From Hydractinia symbiolongicarpus (lineage: Eukaryota > Cnidaria > Hydrozoa > Anthoathecata > Hydractiniidae): a stretch of DNA of 64,000 bases. A program made the position numbers and the translations under genes. Numbering within the stretch: position 1 is the first letter of the stretch; each line of letters begins with the position of its first letter. The notes beneath the pieces were generated by a model. The model worked only from the letters and a program-made list of their open reading frames with translations. It was not told the origin of the DNA and searched no databases. The stretch is taken from positions 26,599,001-26,663,000 of the forward strand of contig NC_079885.1 of assembly GCF_029227915.1 (NCBI RefSeq), given 5' to 3'. Shown here piece by piece: positions 1 to 11,155 of this stretch.

Positions 1-51
1 GAAACCTTTAATAAATGACAAAAAAATAATAACAAATAACTCGAGCAGATT

Positions 52-292
52 ATTATTTTTCCAAATATTTATACAGGATACAGCCACTTCCGTGTTGGAA
101 ACACTGATATCAATGTGGGTCATGTGTTCTGAATGTTAGGTATACATCGGCCTTGCCTACCTAATTTCCCTCACATGGCATGGGTTGACCTGTAGCTTTG
201 GTAAAGACACTTGCTAAACATGCTCGCGCTATGAACCGAACCATGAACCTTGTGATTACGAAGCGAATGTCATAACCACAAGGCCACGCGCC
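52..292 (-). repeat. tRNA-derived SINE
   Basis: Read on the minus strand, the element begins near 292 with a tRNA-like head. An A-box-like TGGCCTTGTGG lies at 286-276 and a B-box-like GGTTCGGTTCA at 242-232. Their spacing of about 44 nt between starts is as in a tRNA. A non-tRNA body follows, then a 3' tail at 78-64 (TCCTGTATAAATATT) and an A/T-rich end. The same 15 bases occur at the 3' end of the CR1-like LINE on the same strand at 5280-5266, which suggests the LINE machinery mobilised it. The head is too diverged to be a functional tRNA gene. Confidence 0.68.
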
Positions 293-736
293 ACTAATAT
301 TGAGATTATTTTTAAACAAAAGCGTAGAATAAATATGAACGTATATTATAACACCCGTATACGTCTGTCACGCAAAATGGTAACAGCAGTAGTAGACAAA
401 CCGAATGCAGAAAATAAAGGACAGGACACTGACTAGTTTATAAGAAAAAAAATCTTGACTACCTTTGAATTTATTGTTGTTTTTATTTTCTTGGGCTTCA
501 CTCTAAATGATATGAACAGTGGAAATTGCTATCATGATTCATGTATTATATAACAAGCAGTTTGTGAGAAACATCTGCTAAGTACATTTTGCTTAAAAAC
601 ATAAAAAAATGACTTCCAAATTAATTGACGATTGATCTTCTATCTTCCAACACAAAGTCTCAGTCAAAAAAATTAGTTGCAACTTCTCTTTAGCATATTG
701 TATTTGTTTTCTACAGTATTATCTCAATATACTCAC
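293..736. other. No gene seen
   Basis: AT-rich sequence between the SINE and the last visible WD40 exon. It is probably intron of the WD40 gene, because that exon ends in a splice donor and the gene must continue toward lower coordinates. No exon could be recognised here. Confidence 0.5.
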
Positions 737-3728
737 CCTAATACTATAAAAGGCGAATACAAGTGATTGACTGTCCACAAAACTAAATTTGTTTTTGTAA
801 AACAAAAGAAAACATTCACATTAAGTTGGCAATGTAAACCATAAATTGGATCATGTAGTGTTTGACAATTCATTTCATCTTTTGTATCTAAACTCCATGT
901 ACGTACGGTGCCATCAGTAGAAGCAGACATGATATATGGACCATAAGGAAACACAGTGAGTGCAGTAATGGAGGATGCATGGCCGACAAATAGACAGTTA
1001 AGATTCCAAGAACGATCCCATACTTTTATACAGCCATCCTTACCTCCAGTTACAAGTAGCTGAAAACAGGTAAACTTATTTAGTTATGATGCTGAGAACG
1101 TGTTTAAAATTTTGCTATTGTAGTGCCAGAAATGATGTAATGACATTAAAGATAAGTTCAAAGTTTTACTATTTTAATGCCAGAAATTTTTTTTATTGAC
1201 GACATTACAAACATTTCTTGAAAAAAATTAATTCTCCTAAAAACATATTTTTTTTCTGAACAACTTAGGACTTTGGTCAGATCTCAAGTTGCTGATCTTT
1301 TTGTCAATATCTAAAGTTGCTTAATGGTTAATTAATTTTGTTCAATTAATTTTCATAATTTATGTAAGAAGGGAAAAGAAGAAAAAAGTCTTGGTTTTGG
1401 TACTTTTGAAAATAAACTGAAGTGTGTGAAAGAAGTTATTGTAGTTTTTTTCCTGGAGTTTTCTTTCTTTTGTTTTGAAAGCGTGTCTCTTTCTATTTTT
1501 ATGACAAATAAATTATTAATAAAATATTAAGTGTTGCTTAATAATTTTTCAAATCCATTTTTTAAATTCAAAAGCAATTTTAAATTCCTATTCTGCATAT
1601 TTTTAAATTTACTATCAAAAGGAAAGTTTTCAACAAACCTTAAGCGGTTCATAAAAAAGAACTTTTGTGATGGGGTAATTGTGGATAGTGGAAAGTTTTT
1701 TAATGCATGTTCCTTCACTCAAGGTATAAATTAGAATGCTCTTCTTAACAGCAACAAAGCATCTTTGGTTGTTACTTGATGTATTTTCAATAAACACATG
1801 TGATACGTCATCATTAGGTGATAGTTGCTCCTAAATAACACAGGATGTATACAAGGACATGCAATATTATTGACATTAGTAAAGAAGTGGTAGAATATAA
1901 ATCTTTACTTTATATAAACATTAAAATAAAAACACATACTCAAATGCATGTCTTTTTAAGTCTTTGGTAAAATTTATAGGTTTACCTTTAGATGTTAGTT
2001 AACAAAGCTGTTTCATACAATTTAATAATTTACAGCATTTCAGAGGATTCCTATATCCTTTTTATGTATTTTTGGGTTTTTTTAACATGATGGTTCACTT
2101 TTTTTCATCAATTTTTAGGTAATTAGAAAATTACTTACAAGCCTAAATAATTTTAAGTACTTAACAATAATATTTCAAATAAAATAAAAATGCAACTCCT
2201 AAAGATAAAGTAGAAGTCAAAATATATAAAAAACACGTTCTAATGATAACGAAATTTAAATCAGTAAAAAACTCCTTACCTGTATGATTTTTTTTGGTAT
2301 CAACAAAGAACCTGCAGCACGAAACATCCAAATCTAAAAAAAGTACAAGCTAAAAAAAACTATTTAGAGAAAGAATACTGCATAATAAACACATATTCCA
2401 CAAATGCATGCTTGATAAAAACGTATATGCTCGATAAAAAAGAAAACCTTTAACATAAATCATTTTTTACCATGAACGAATTGATAATTGAATAAATCTT
2501 GATTAAGTAACAAAAGAAAGTAGTAATTACTGTTAATGAGCCTCTTCCATAAGTCAAAATCTCATGTGTAAACAAATTGTACTGGATGCTAAAGAAACAG
2601 TCAGACTTCATAATCAAATGTAAAAATCACACATCATAAAAGAATGGAAACAACGTAATCATAATGAACGAGTCTGTACATACCCGAAACAAGTTCCACT
2701 GAATGGAATAGTATTAACCAAGCCAAAATCTTTATTTAAAATCTAAAATGTAACAAATAATAAGTTTCTTTTAAGAGATTTTAATGATGTACAAGTTTGT
2801 AGTTATAAAAACAAATAAAAAAACGCAAATAGAAAATTAAAAAAAAGAGACAACAATTCAGAAAAAATTACCCTTATTGCATTATCCTGACAAATGACAG
2901 CATATGATTTATATTTCTCAACAGAAGTAATAGATAACACTGGTTGAACACATTGGTAGACTTCTTGCTTGCTATCTTGTTCACACTCACATAAATAACC
3001 ATTGGTTAAAATCAAGATATAAGACTCTTGCGTAACACTATATATCACTGATTTTATGGAGATATGATTGTGTGTGTAGTTAATGCAAATTGACTTCGAC
3101 AGCTTAGTACCTGCAAATGAAAAGACTTATATATTAAATTTACAAATAAATCTCTAAGGCAAATTTTTAAATTTGAAAATGTGAAAAGTTTACTTGTAGT
3201 AACCAAATACCTGATTATGTTACCAATTCAAAAAACAAAAACTTGTTAGCTATTAATAAAAACAAATAGTATTGTTCTTAATCACAAGGTGTATAGAACA
3301 ATCTTTTTTTTTTCCGATCACATTCTGATAAAAATTGTCTAACATTTCTTTATTATTTCCTTGTAAAAAATAAAATAAGGCAGCTTTTATCCGAGTACCT
3401 TGTGTCTATTACAATGTATTATAAAGAATGGGTGAGTCCTAACGCTCCCAATGTAGTACAGAAATACCATACCACGCTTGTTATATAAATACCCTATCAT
3501 TTCCAAAGTGTTACATATTTTACACATAAACCATACCATGATGCAACACAAGTGGTTCAACCAATTCTTCATCATAACATCCATCTGAATTCAACCAAAC
3601 ATTTTCATCACTTTTTGGTAAACTACTAGGTCCAAATACAGCATCTCTGATTTTGGACCAATGCAGCTGAGCATGTTCATTTTCATTTCTTTTTTTCATT
3701 GTTTTTAAACATGTTATTGCATTTAGTT
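737..3728 (-). CDS. WD40-repeat protein, four internal exons (partial gene)
   Basis: Four exons join in frame on the minus strand: 3728-3537, 3110-2872, 2333-2280 and 1059-737. Each has an AG acceptor and a GT donor (for example TTGTAG before 3728, GTAAGG after 2280, GTGAGT after 737). Phases agree at every junction: 1+2 nt at the first, phase 0 at the next two. Joining exons 2 and 3 creates DNAIRIW, a classic WD-repeat end that neither exon contains alone. Exon 4 carries two more blades, with VTGGKDGCIKVWD and SASTDGTVRTWSLD. The visible part is about 268 residues. WD40 proteins are beta-propeller scaffolds; the specific orthologue is not recognised. The first exon starts in mid-codon and the last ends in a donor, so both gene ends are missing. 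The 1.2-kb third intron holds a dispersed repeat. Confidence 0.85.
1240..1740. repeat. Dispersed repeat, copy 1
   Basis: This intronic stretch resembles 61940-62215 in base order. Shared landmarks are TCTCAAGTTG, a TTAATGGTTA-type segment, TTTTGAAA(A/G) and TGTCTCTTTCTATTTTT. Both copies lie in introns of minus-strand genes. No coding capacity is evident; the two short overlapping reading frames here are AT-rich noise. Confidence 0.55.
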
Positions 3729-3802
3729 CTACAAGACAAACAGAATAAAATAAACAGAACCCAGAACTTATAAAATTTTCTAAATAAAGCCATGTATGTA
3801 TC

Positions 3803-3898
3803 ATTTGATCTATGATGTATATATAATTCGATCTACCATGCATATATCATTCGATCTATCATGTAAATATCATTCGATCTATCATGTAAATATCATTC
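3803..3898. repeat. 23-bp tandem repeat, four units
   Basis: The GATCT core recurs at 3807, 3830, 3853 and 3876, exactly 23 bases apart. Each unit reads roughly TATCATTCGATCTATCATG. It lies just upstream of the first visible WD40 exon, probably in an intron, and runs directly into a hairpin-forming sequence. Confidence 0.85.
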
Positions 3899-3900
3899 AG

Positions 3901-3936
3901 GCAACAACTACAGGCGCTGTAGCCTGTAGCTGTTGC
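3901..3936. repeat. Short inverted repeat (15-bp arms, 6-nt loop)
   Basis: Arms 3901-3915 and 3922-3936 are reverse complements with one mismatch (A at 3907) around the loop GCTGTA. It abuts the 23-bp tandem repeat, so the two may be one rearrangement-prone site. Confidence 0.8.
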
Positions 3937-4129
3937 ATTGGTTTAGGGAAAGGTGAGTTCTTGTTCTAATAATGTTCTTGTTATTGTTCCAATAACACAT
4001 TTCTCTTAATGACATTGTAAATAAAAAATTCATTAGTTTAATTCAGTCTTCATACAGATTTAATGAAATATAAATTAATTGCTAAAAATTCTAATGATTC
4101 GGTATCAAGAAGTATACGGTAAGTTGTGT

Positions 4130-4580
4130 CTTCTGTGATTAGCCTCACTTATTATGAAGGATACGCCCTGTCATTTTTTTCCAGGAAGGACCACAAAGGT
4201 GTTTCTAGAGTGCTTAAGTGAGTGATTACATGGAGAATTTCACCTGAGGCTAAAACTATAACACTGTTATGGGTGAAAAGATTCATCTCGTTTTTACCAG
4301 AAAAGGCAGCGGTAATTGAGTTGTGTATTCACAAATTCGTTTCATCCAGGCTGAAACACCACACATATGATGAGTGCAAAAGTGTATATTTTAAACAAAT
4401 TAAGAGGAGTTTATCTTTTCGATTCTTATAAGAATCAATGTTGGAATGTTTGTACATAACTAGCTAATTGGCTAACTGATTTGTAGCTTAAGAAAGCTTT
4501 AAATCACTCCCAATGCACTTCAGAACCACCTTTGCTTACCCCAATGAAAACAATTGACAGGGTATATCCTGATTAAAAGT
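4130..4580. mobile_element. Possible TIR element (non-autonomous)
   Basis: The left end carries TTAGCCTCACTTATTATGAA, then GGATACGCCCTGTCAT. Near 4553-4575 the reverse complement of a close relative, GGATATACCCTGTCAAT, is found. The same AGCCTCACT...GGATATACCCTGTCTATT signature forms the left terminus of the element at 8558-9462. No transposase is encoded and target-site duplications were not resolved. Confidence 0.5.
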
Positions 4581-5239
4581 CTTTATAAAAATATCCATCA
4601 TGTATAATATAACTTTGACAAAAGTAGTTAATGTTTTAATATAGATATAAAATATTATATTTTTAATATGCATTAGTTTTATTTAACTTACATAGTACAC
4701 AGGTACCTAATTTGTTTTGGGAATGCCATTTTAATAGATGACCTCCATAGGGCTAAGAAAAAGTTTATCACACTTTAATATCAATTATATACAATAAAGT
4801 GTGTTATCCGTAGAGAGAAAAGATGAAATATATACATTAGAAAATTATGTGCAGGTTTATTCCATTTAACACAAAATAATTTAAATTTGTTATATTATGG
4901 TCCACAAGAAATATACAGTTAAACCGGCCAAGTATATAGCTGTAGTCACTTTGGTCATTATTTTAGCTGGAAGGTAATTATCTTTGCACCTAGAAACTGC
5001 AATAAAAGGAGAATAATAAAAGCCATTTACAGTAATTTAAAAAGACCTTGCTTGAATGAACAAATTAAAAATAAAACATTAACTCTATTCAGAAATGGAG
5101 TCACTCAAGATTTTAATTTGTAGATAATGTATATTCAGAGTTTGTTTAATATCTAAATCTTAAACCTGTAGAAAGCTTTGTTCAATTCATTAAATATAAC
5201 CTTTATTTTCGCTTTGTATGAAAATGTTTTAAAGGATTT
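4581..5239. other. No gene seen
   Basis: AT-rich intergenic or intronic sequence between a TIR element and the 3' end of the LINE. No recognisable coding, RNA or repeat signal. Confidence 0.5.
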
Positions 5240-5564
5240 TACTTTTTTATTTATTTTATTTTACGAATATTTATACAGGAGGGGAACTTCAGTCATATAA
5301 TACAAAGAGTATGTACAATAAAACTGCTATTAAAGTTTGTCCTGTTGATAGTAAAAATTGTGAAACTAATATTTGATAAAAAAATTAGTAAAATTAGTTA
5401 AAAACATGTAGAAAGTGAAAAAATGGAGTGTGTAACGATGACATTAAATGGTATAATGTGAAGGCAAATAAATAAAAAGAAAAAATGAATCACAATTTCC
5501 ACTTTGTAAAAAGAAGAAAAACACTGGAGTCAATAAAATTAAAATGTATATATAAGGTAAAAAG

Positions 5565-6880
5565 TCAGCTGAAAAATGTTGAAACAGACTTTTTAAAATC
5601 TAAGGTATTGGTAATATCACGTATATATAAAGGTAAGCTATTGTACAAATTACCACCTGCAAAGTTAAAGCCACACCTAGCAACTTCCAACTTTACTGGA
5701 GGTAATTTTATGCTAGAAAAATTATTTCCTGTATTCATAGCATGAGCTGTAATAATAAAAAATGTGTTAAAAATTTCACAACCTAGTTTACTATTGAGAC
5801 ATTTTTGACAAGAACAACACACTCTTGCTTTAACTGGTTGTAAATAGAAGGTAGTGTACCAATGGCCAATACAGCTTTAGCTTGTCTATCTAGGGATTCA
5901 AATCTTCCTATCTGTATGTTGGAAAAAACTGAATGTGTAGGACAGCTGTACGTCAATAGTGGAACAACCATTGAAACATAGATACTTTTGCATGCCTTTA
6001 ATGTTAAGAAATGTTTCATACGCTCTAACAATCTAAGACATGAGCTAGCACGTCTGTATGATTGATTAAAGTTGTCAGACATTGCAAGGTTGTCATCAAC
6101 TATAACACCAAGTTCCTTATATTGTGTAACACAGTTACTTGGGACACCATTATAATTAATTGTTAATTCTTTACCAGATGATTTCAATCGTTTTAATGTG
6201 CCAAATAGCATCTCTTCAGTTTTTTCTTTTCTTTGTATTTAATATTAATTCGTTCTCCATGCAATATGTACTGATGCATTCCATGTCCTTGTTAAGAAAT
6301 TTCTCGATTAAAAAAACATCTTTGTGAGCAAAATAAATTATAGTATTGTCTGCATACTTTATCACCTCACAATGACGAAACAAAATCTATTAAATCGGTA
6401 AAGAAGATAATGAAAAGCAGTGGGCCTAGTATCGATCCCTGGGGTATGCCAGAGAAAATCAGTTCAAAAGTAGATCTAACACCGTCTATTTCAATGAGTT
6501 GTGATCTGTTAAACAGAAGAATATACACCAAAGCAGTTCTTTTCCTTTTATACAAGGTCAAGATAAATAACACCGACTAATTTTTCAGAGTCCATATTCT
6601 GTTTAATTTTATCACAAAGTAACGTTGCAGCCATCCTGGTTGATCAGTTACGGTGAAAACCATATTGACGGTTCGTTAAAAGGTTTTCGTTTTCGAAAAA
6701 GTCTGACAGATTTTTGTGGACTGCCTTTTCAAGTATTTTTGATAACAATGGAAGAATAGATATTAGCCGATAATTGGTTGGCAGTGAGGGATCCCCAGAT
6801 TAAAATTTAGGCGTTACCCTTGCACTTTTCCAAATTGTTGGAACAGTCGAGGTCTCGATTGTAAGGTTTATTATTTATTT
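5565..6880 (-). pseudogene. LINE reverse transcriptase and C-terminal tail, broken
   Basis: Pieces in several frames, in the correct order. Motif A is GVIYLDL (near 6560). The region before motif C has GIPQGSILGPLLFIIF (near 6430). The catalytic block reads VIKYADNTIIYF (near 6345), with Asn where the second catalytic Asp of YADD belongs. The thumb (6211-5783) and a conserved tail (5822-5565) overlap in different frames. At least one stop interrupts the stretch between motif A and the GIPQG block. Confidence 0.8.
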
Positions 6881-7615
6881 AAAAATGTGGATGGTAAAGT
6901 GTCAATTTTCTGTGGCTTTCTGTCTTTTCAATGATCTTAATTCCTTCTCAATGAAGACTTTAGAAACATACTCAAACACAAATGTTTTGCAAGTTCGTTG
7001 TGGTGAAGGTGGTACGTACTTCCAAGTAAAATCGACAAGAGGTATAGCGCATTCCTTTATTTTTGTAATGTTTGTTTTATAATACGAACTAAAATTGCTG
7101 AATTTTGACTTAATATCTTTCGTATGTGACTTGACTCCAACATTTCTGGGTTTGTTTGGAAAAATAGTTTTGATTTCCTTCCAGAATCTTTGAGGATTAG
7201 AATGGTATTCGTTTATCATCCTTTTTTGATAGTTTGCTTTCTCTTTTTGTATGTTGGAATTACAATGAATTTTAAGTCTCATATATTTACTCCAGTCAGA
7301 ATCTTTGTTCGTTTTACGTGCTTTTCTCAACTGTTGGACCTGGTTGTTCATGATTTTTTTCAGATCAGTTCATTTATTTACTGCCTTTGACAAATTTTCA
7401 GATTATTGGAGCGTGCCTGTCAAAAGCATTTTGCAGTTTAGAATTAAAATTGTTTACGGCCGAATTAACATCTGTGGCTTCATACACTGAAATCTAATCT
7501 ATGTTTTCCATTCGTGATTATAGTTTGTATAATTTCCACATTCTATTGTGACTGGTTCGTATTTTAAATATAGTAAAATCCTAACAAAATTGATTTAGTT
7601 TTAAATACAAAAAAA

Positions 7616-8053
7616 TTATATCCAAATTGATTCCATGAGGGAATTTTCCAAATCCTCTCTTCGTAGATATTGTAAACCATTTTTTAAATAATAACCAACT
7701 CCATCGCTCAGGCCAGTGTTCCAAATTGATTTTAAAAACGTGTAACCATGCAAAGCGTATAAGACCTCATTATCAAAAGTATCATTGTTAACAATATGAG
7801 TCTCTGATAAGCTTATAACATCAACTTTACCATGTGTATTCAACATAAAAGTTTCTAGATGTGGTAAGTTATACAGGAACCCACATATATTTTGATGGAC
7901 AAAGTTGATACCTTTTTGTTTGCAAAAACAGTTCACAGTTGGTTGCGGACATTGTTCGCTATCTCCACATATTAATATCAGTATTACCAAGAAACTTTTT
8001 CTCCTTGTTGAACGTGTGTTATTGAACTTCCTTCGTGATTTATAATCAAACAA
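7616..8053 (-). pseudogene. LINE APE-type endonuclease fragment
   Basis: A 145-codon open stretch. It contains the short hydrophobic leader LVILILICGDSEQCPQPT that often precedes the endonuclease in cnidarian CR1-like elements, then NFVHQNICGF and DVISLSETHI. The last matches the E-T-H core around the catalytic Glu of APE-like nucleases. The open frame ends before the C-terminal catalytic Asp/His part, so it is truncated. Confidence 0.72.
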
Positions 8054-8557
8054 TTCACACTTATAGACTGTGATTGATGAAGTTTAACCAAACCAGTTTT
8101 AAGCAGTGTCAAACTCATTCCAAATTCTTGATTAAACTGTCGTTTTGTAGCAAAAAAACAGCATAAAGATACAAGAAAGCACCACAGGCTATAAGGCATG
8201 TCAGCGCTTCTCTCTGCCATATTTAATGTATGCGTGTTTAAAATCAATGCAACATAAATAAATGTGATATTTTATTCTCATTCTCTGATGTTGCTAGATT
8301 TTTTGTTAAAAAAAAAAGAAACAGAAAAGTGCATTGTTTACAAAAACTGATAAGATAATTTATGTTGCAATCTGTTTGCAGCTTTACTCTCTGAAAACGA
8401 ATGCATTTTGTAAATATCTCATTCCTAGGGATTCTTTTCAGCACACATATCGTAATGAAAAAGAATTTCTGAGGACGGAATATAATTTTCCTTGAGGAAC
8501 CTTTTTAAGATTTTGTTAACAATGTCTATAGGAGCAGATTGAACATAGATAGATAGA

Positions 8558-9462
8558 TATGCATATTTTACATGACTAGCCTCACTAAATCGAGGGATAT
8601 ACCCTGTCTATTATACATAAAGTATTTTGCTTATAAACATAGGGACCTGTTCTTGCTCAGCAAATTACCATATTGATTATCAAATAATCATCATTATATA
8701 AGTGTAATGCAACTTAGTCTTTTAATTTTTGAGATACTATATAGATACTATTTATATTTATGGCGCTGCAGCTGAGTGGTTAAATGGTGCCGCAGATTAG
8801 TGGTTAATTTACTATTTTAAATCAAAAACTAAAATGACCTGGCTGCAAAATTACATTCTTTGATATTGAATCTTACAATATTCCATATCCTGCACATGCG
8901 CAATAAATTACAAATTTAATTAAAACACATATACATAGTTGTTCAGCATTTTTGTTTTTCTTTTAGTAATATTTTAACCTCCTTATTGGAGGTTTGCATC
9001 AGACTATACGAAAAGTTGTCGTTACTAAAGGTTATCATTAGCTACATTGACATTGACCTAAACTTGCCGTGGCTACACAGCTGCAGGGTTTATCCCATTG
9101 ACAAAGCATTGGTTAGGATTTATAAGGGTTTGCAGCTACCCAGGCCACATCCACACAGCCCTGCAGCCACGCAATCATACAGCCACAAAGCCACTCAATA
9201 ATTATTAACAGAAAAAAAAACAGTGTGTTAATGCTAAAGTTGCTCCAGCGATTCGATGGGTTAGATGAATAAGACGACACACTTAGTGGGCCGTTGGACG
9301 TTGCAGGGAGTTGTCTGGTAGAGCACGGATCCTAATTAATAATCGAAATGAGCATTAATAATACTCTCTAGGAGAGGAGACTCAAGACATTACTATCCAG
9401 AAAATAATAGACAGAATATCTCTCAATATTTGTTAGGCTAGCCATATAGAATATGCACATCC
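8558..9462. mobile_element. Non-autonomous TIR element, about 0.9 kb
   Basis: The left terminus 8558-8615 reads ATGCATATTTTACATGACTAGCC, then CTCACTAAATCGAGGG and ATATACCCTGTCTATTAT. Its imperfect inverted copy occupies 9401-9462, ending GGCTAGCCATATAGAATATGCACATC in the forward direction. The interior has no transposase; near 9140-9195 it has a short stretch rich in CAGCCAC-type words. A related right end lies at 58190-58310 and related ends at 4130-4580. Confidence 0.68.
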
Positions 9463-10536
9463 AATCAAATCTTATCTCTATACTATTGCTATCTGAGCCA
9501 GATTTAAAAAGATATTGTTCAGATTTTCCATTTTATTCCACAAGGCAAGACCATTTGTTTACGTTTCATGCGCCATTTTTGTATCTAAGCGTACAGGCAT
9601 GACATTTACTCATGCAGTGCGAAAATTTATTTCCTGCTTGCATTTTAAAAATCGCCATATAAGAGATTATAAAAATAAATAGAATGGAATTTAAAATTCT
9701 GTTGAAAAGTGATTTTTAGAAATGCTTACGCTAAGGACAAACATCTGAGGGAATCTGCACACAAAAACTAATCAAATTTTAAGAGGGTGCAAGGGTCCGT
9801 AAAATGGAATGGACGGGGAACTCCATGGGATTTTCCCTTTTAGCTTTGTGGAAACCCCCAAATGAGATTAAATGTGACGTCTGTATTAATTGCTTTGCTA
9901 ATGACACATTTAAGAATCGTGACTGTGGTGATGATGACGATAAGTCTTTTTAGATTGAACAACTGAAGGAATGTAGTCGACATTGTTGATAGGCGATAAA
10001 ACTTACAAGGTAACTAACTAGAGTTTCCTAGTTTCACACGACGAACAAACGAAAGTGAAAGTGTACCTAGCTAACTAGCCAACTGACAAAATTGAATTTT
10101 ATTATGTTTAATTCTTGTTATTTTGGGTGGTATAGCCAAGCTTATATAAAAGGATTTTGCTTATTTCATTGTTATAATGTCTGTCAATCCTGTAATTTTT
10201 TGATGAAATGGCAAGGAACTTCTAGTTGTGGTTTCTAAAGAATAAAGCAAGCAGTATATATATATTGGGTTAAACATAGGTAGATGAGGAGTAGAAAGAG
10301 GATTATTATTTTCACGCAGTTTACTACTTTTATCTGAGGCTGAAGTTAATATAAACTGTATATAAAGAAAAAAAATTCATATGAACTAACTCAGCAAATT
10401 TTAAAATACTAAAGTTTAGAAAAAAGAGGTAGGATCATTCTGTGTTGTACAAAAGAAATTAGCCTAACTGTACAATGATGTAAACAATGAATACAATGAA
10501 TAAAGTGATGACCGGGTTGGCCTTAAATTTCATAGT
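9463..10536. other. No gene seen
   Basis: Moderately AT-rich sequence without convincing reading frames, splice-linked exons or repeats. Confidence 0.5.
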
Positions 10537-10783
10537 AGTGAGTTAAACTTTGGACCCCAAATTTTGGCAAACACTTTTCGAGAGACTGATACTGTGACTT
10601 GGTACATTTTTCTGTTTTTTACGTATCAGTACTAAATCTAAAAGGCCCTGTCTCATGTCATGATACTGTAAATTTCTGAACCGGAATTGAAATAATTCAG
10701 AAATTTGTGCAACTAAGAGGTTGGAAAAAGGTCTGGTTTACCGAAAAACTACTGAAAATACAGGGTCCAAAGTTCAACTCACT
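10537..10783. mobile_element. MITE with 21-bp terminal inverted repeats
   Basis: Termini 10537-10557 and 10763-10783 are reverse complements with one mismatch (core GTGAGTTAAACTTTGGACCC). Total length is 247 bp with no coding content. TTCATA occurs close to both outer edges (10529-10534 and 10788-10793) and may be the target duplication, though it is not flush with the termini. Confidence 0.78.
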
Positions 10784-11060
10784 CTGCTTTCATATAATTC
10801 ACTATGAGTCCTGCATTTTGGAAAATGGTGTATATGGGAACATTTAGTGTAAATACTCATCAAAGCCATATTTCCTAAGGTTTTCAAACATATATTATCA
10901 TGATAACATGTATTATCAATTTGATCAATACACAACCATGTAGAATTGGTTATATTTTATGATTTCAAAAACATACTAGCTATATAACTATATAATACAG
11001 GAGCGTAAAGCATTTATGATTTACTAGTAAGACATGACATGGAAAATTGTTTCTGTCATA

Positions 11061-11155
11061 TTTGTTTATTTTTGGTGTTGACCAAGTATTTGTTCATTCT
11101 TGGTGTTGACCAAGTATTTGTCATTCTTGGTGTTTACCAAACACATATTTGTTCT
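11061..11155. repeat. 28-bp tandem repeat, three units
   Basis: TTCTTGGTGTTGACCAAGTA-type units recur with the GGTGTT core at 11074, 11102 and 11129. The third unit has diverged. Each core contains the small dyad TTGGTGTTGACCAA. Confidence 0.8.

Larger units (their letters stand above)
5240..8250 (-). mobile_element. CR1-like LINE (APE endonuclease plus RT), decayed
   Basis: Read from 8250 down to 5240, the order is that of a CR1/L2-type non-LTR retrotransposon: an N-terminal GDSEQCPQPT-type segment (near 7950), an APE-like endonuclease piece with LSETHI, an RT linker, RT motifs, a thumb region with LGVIVDD, and a C-terminal tail with AGGNLYNSLPLYIRD. A 3' UTR ends in TCCTGTATAAATATT plus an A-rich tail near 5240. 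Frameshifts and stops separate the segments, and the expected YADD motif reads YADN. It is certainly immobile. It may sit inside an intron of the WD40 gene, whose upstream exons were not located. Confidence 0.85.

Noticed and set aside
8760-8810. tRNA gene or second SINE (GCTGAGTGGTTAAATGGTGCC)
   Set aside because: There is an A-box-like word, but no convincing B box, acceptor stem or anticodon arm.
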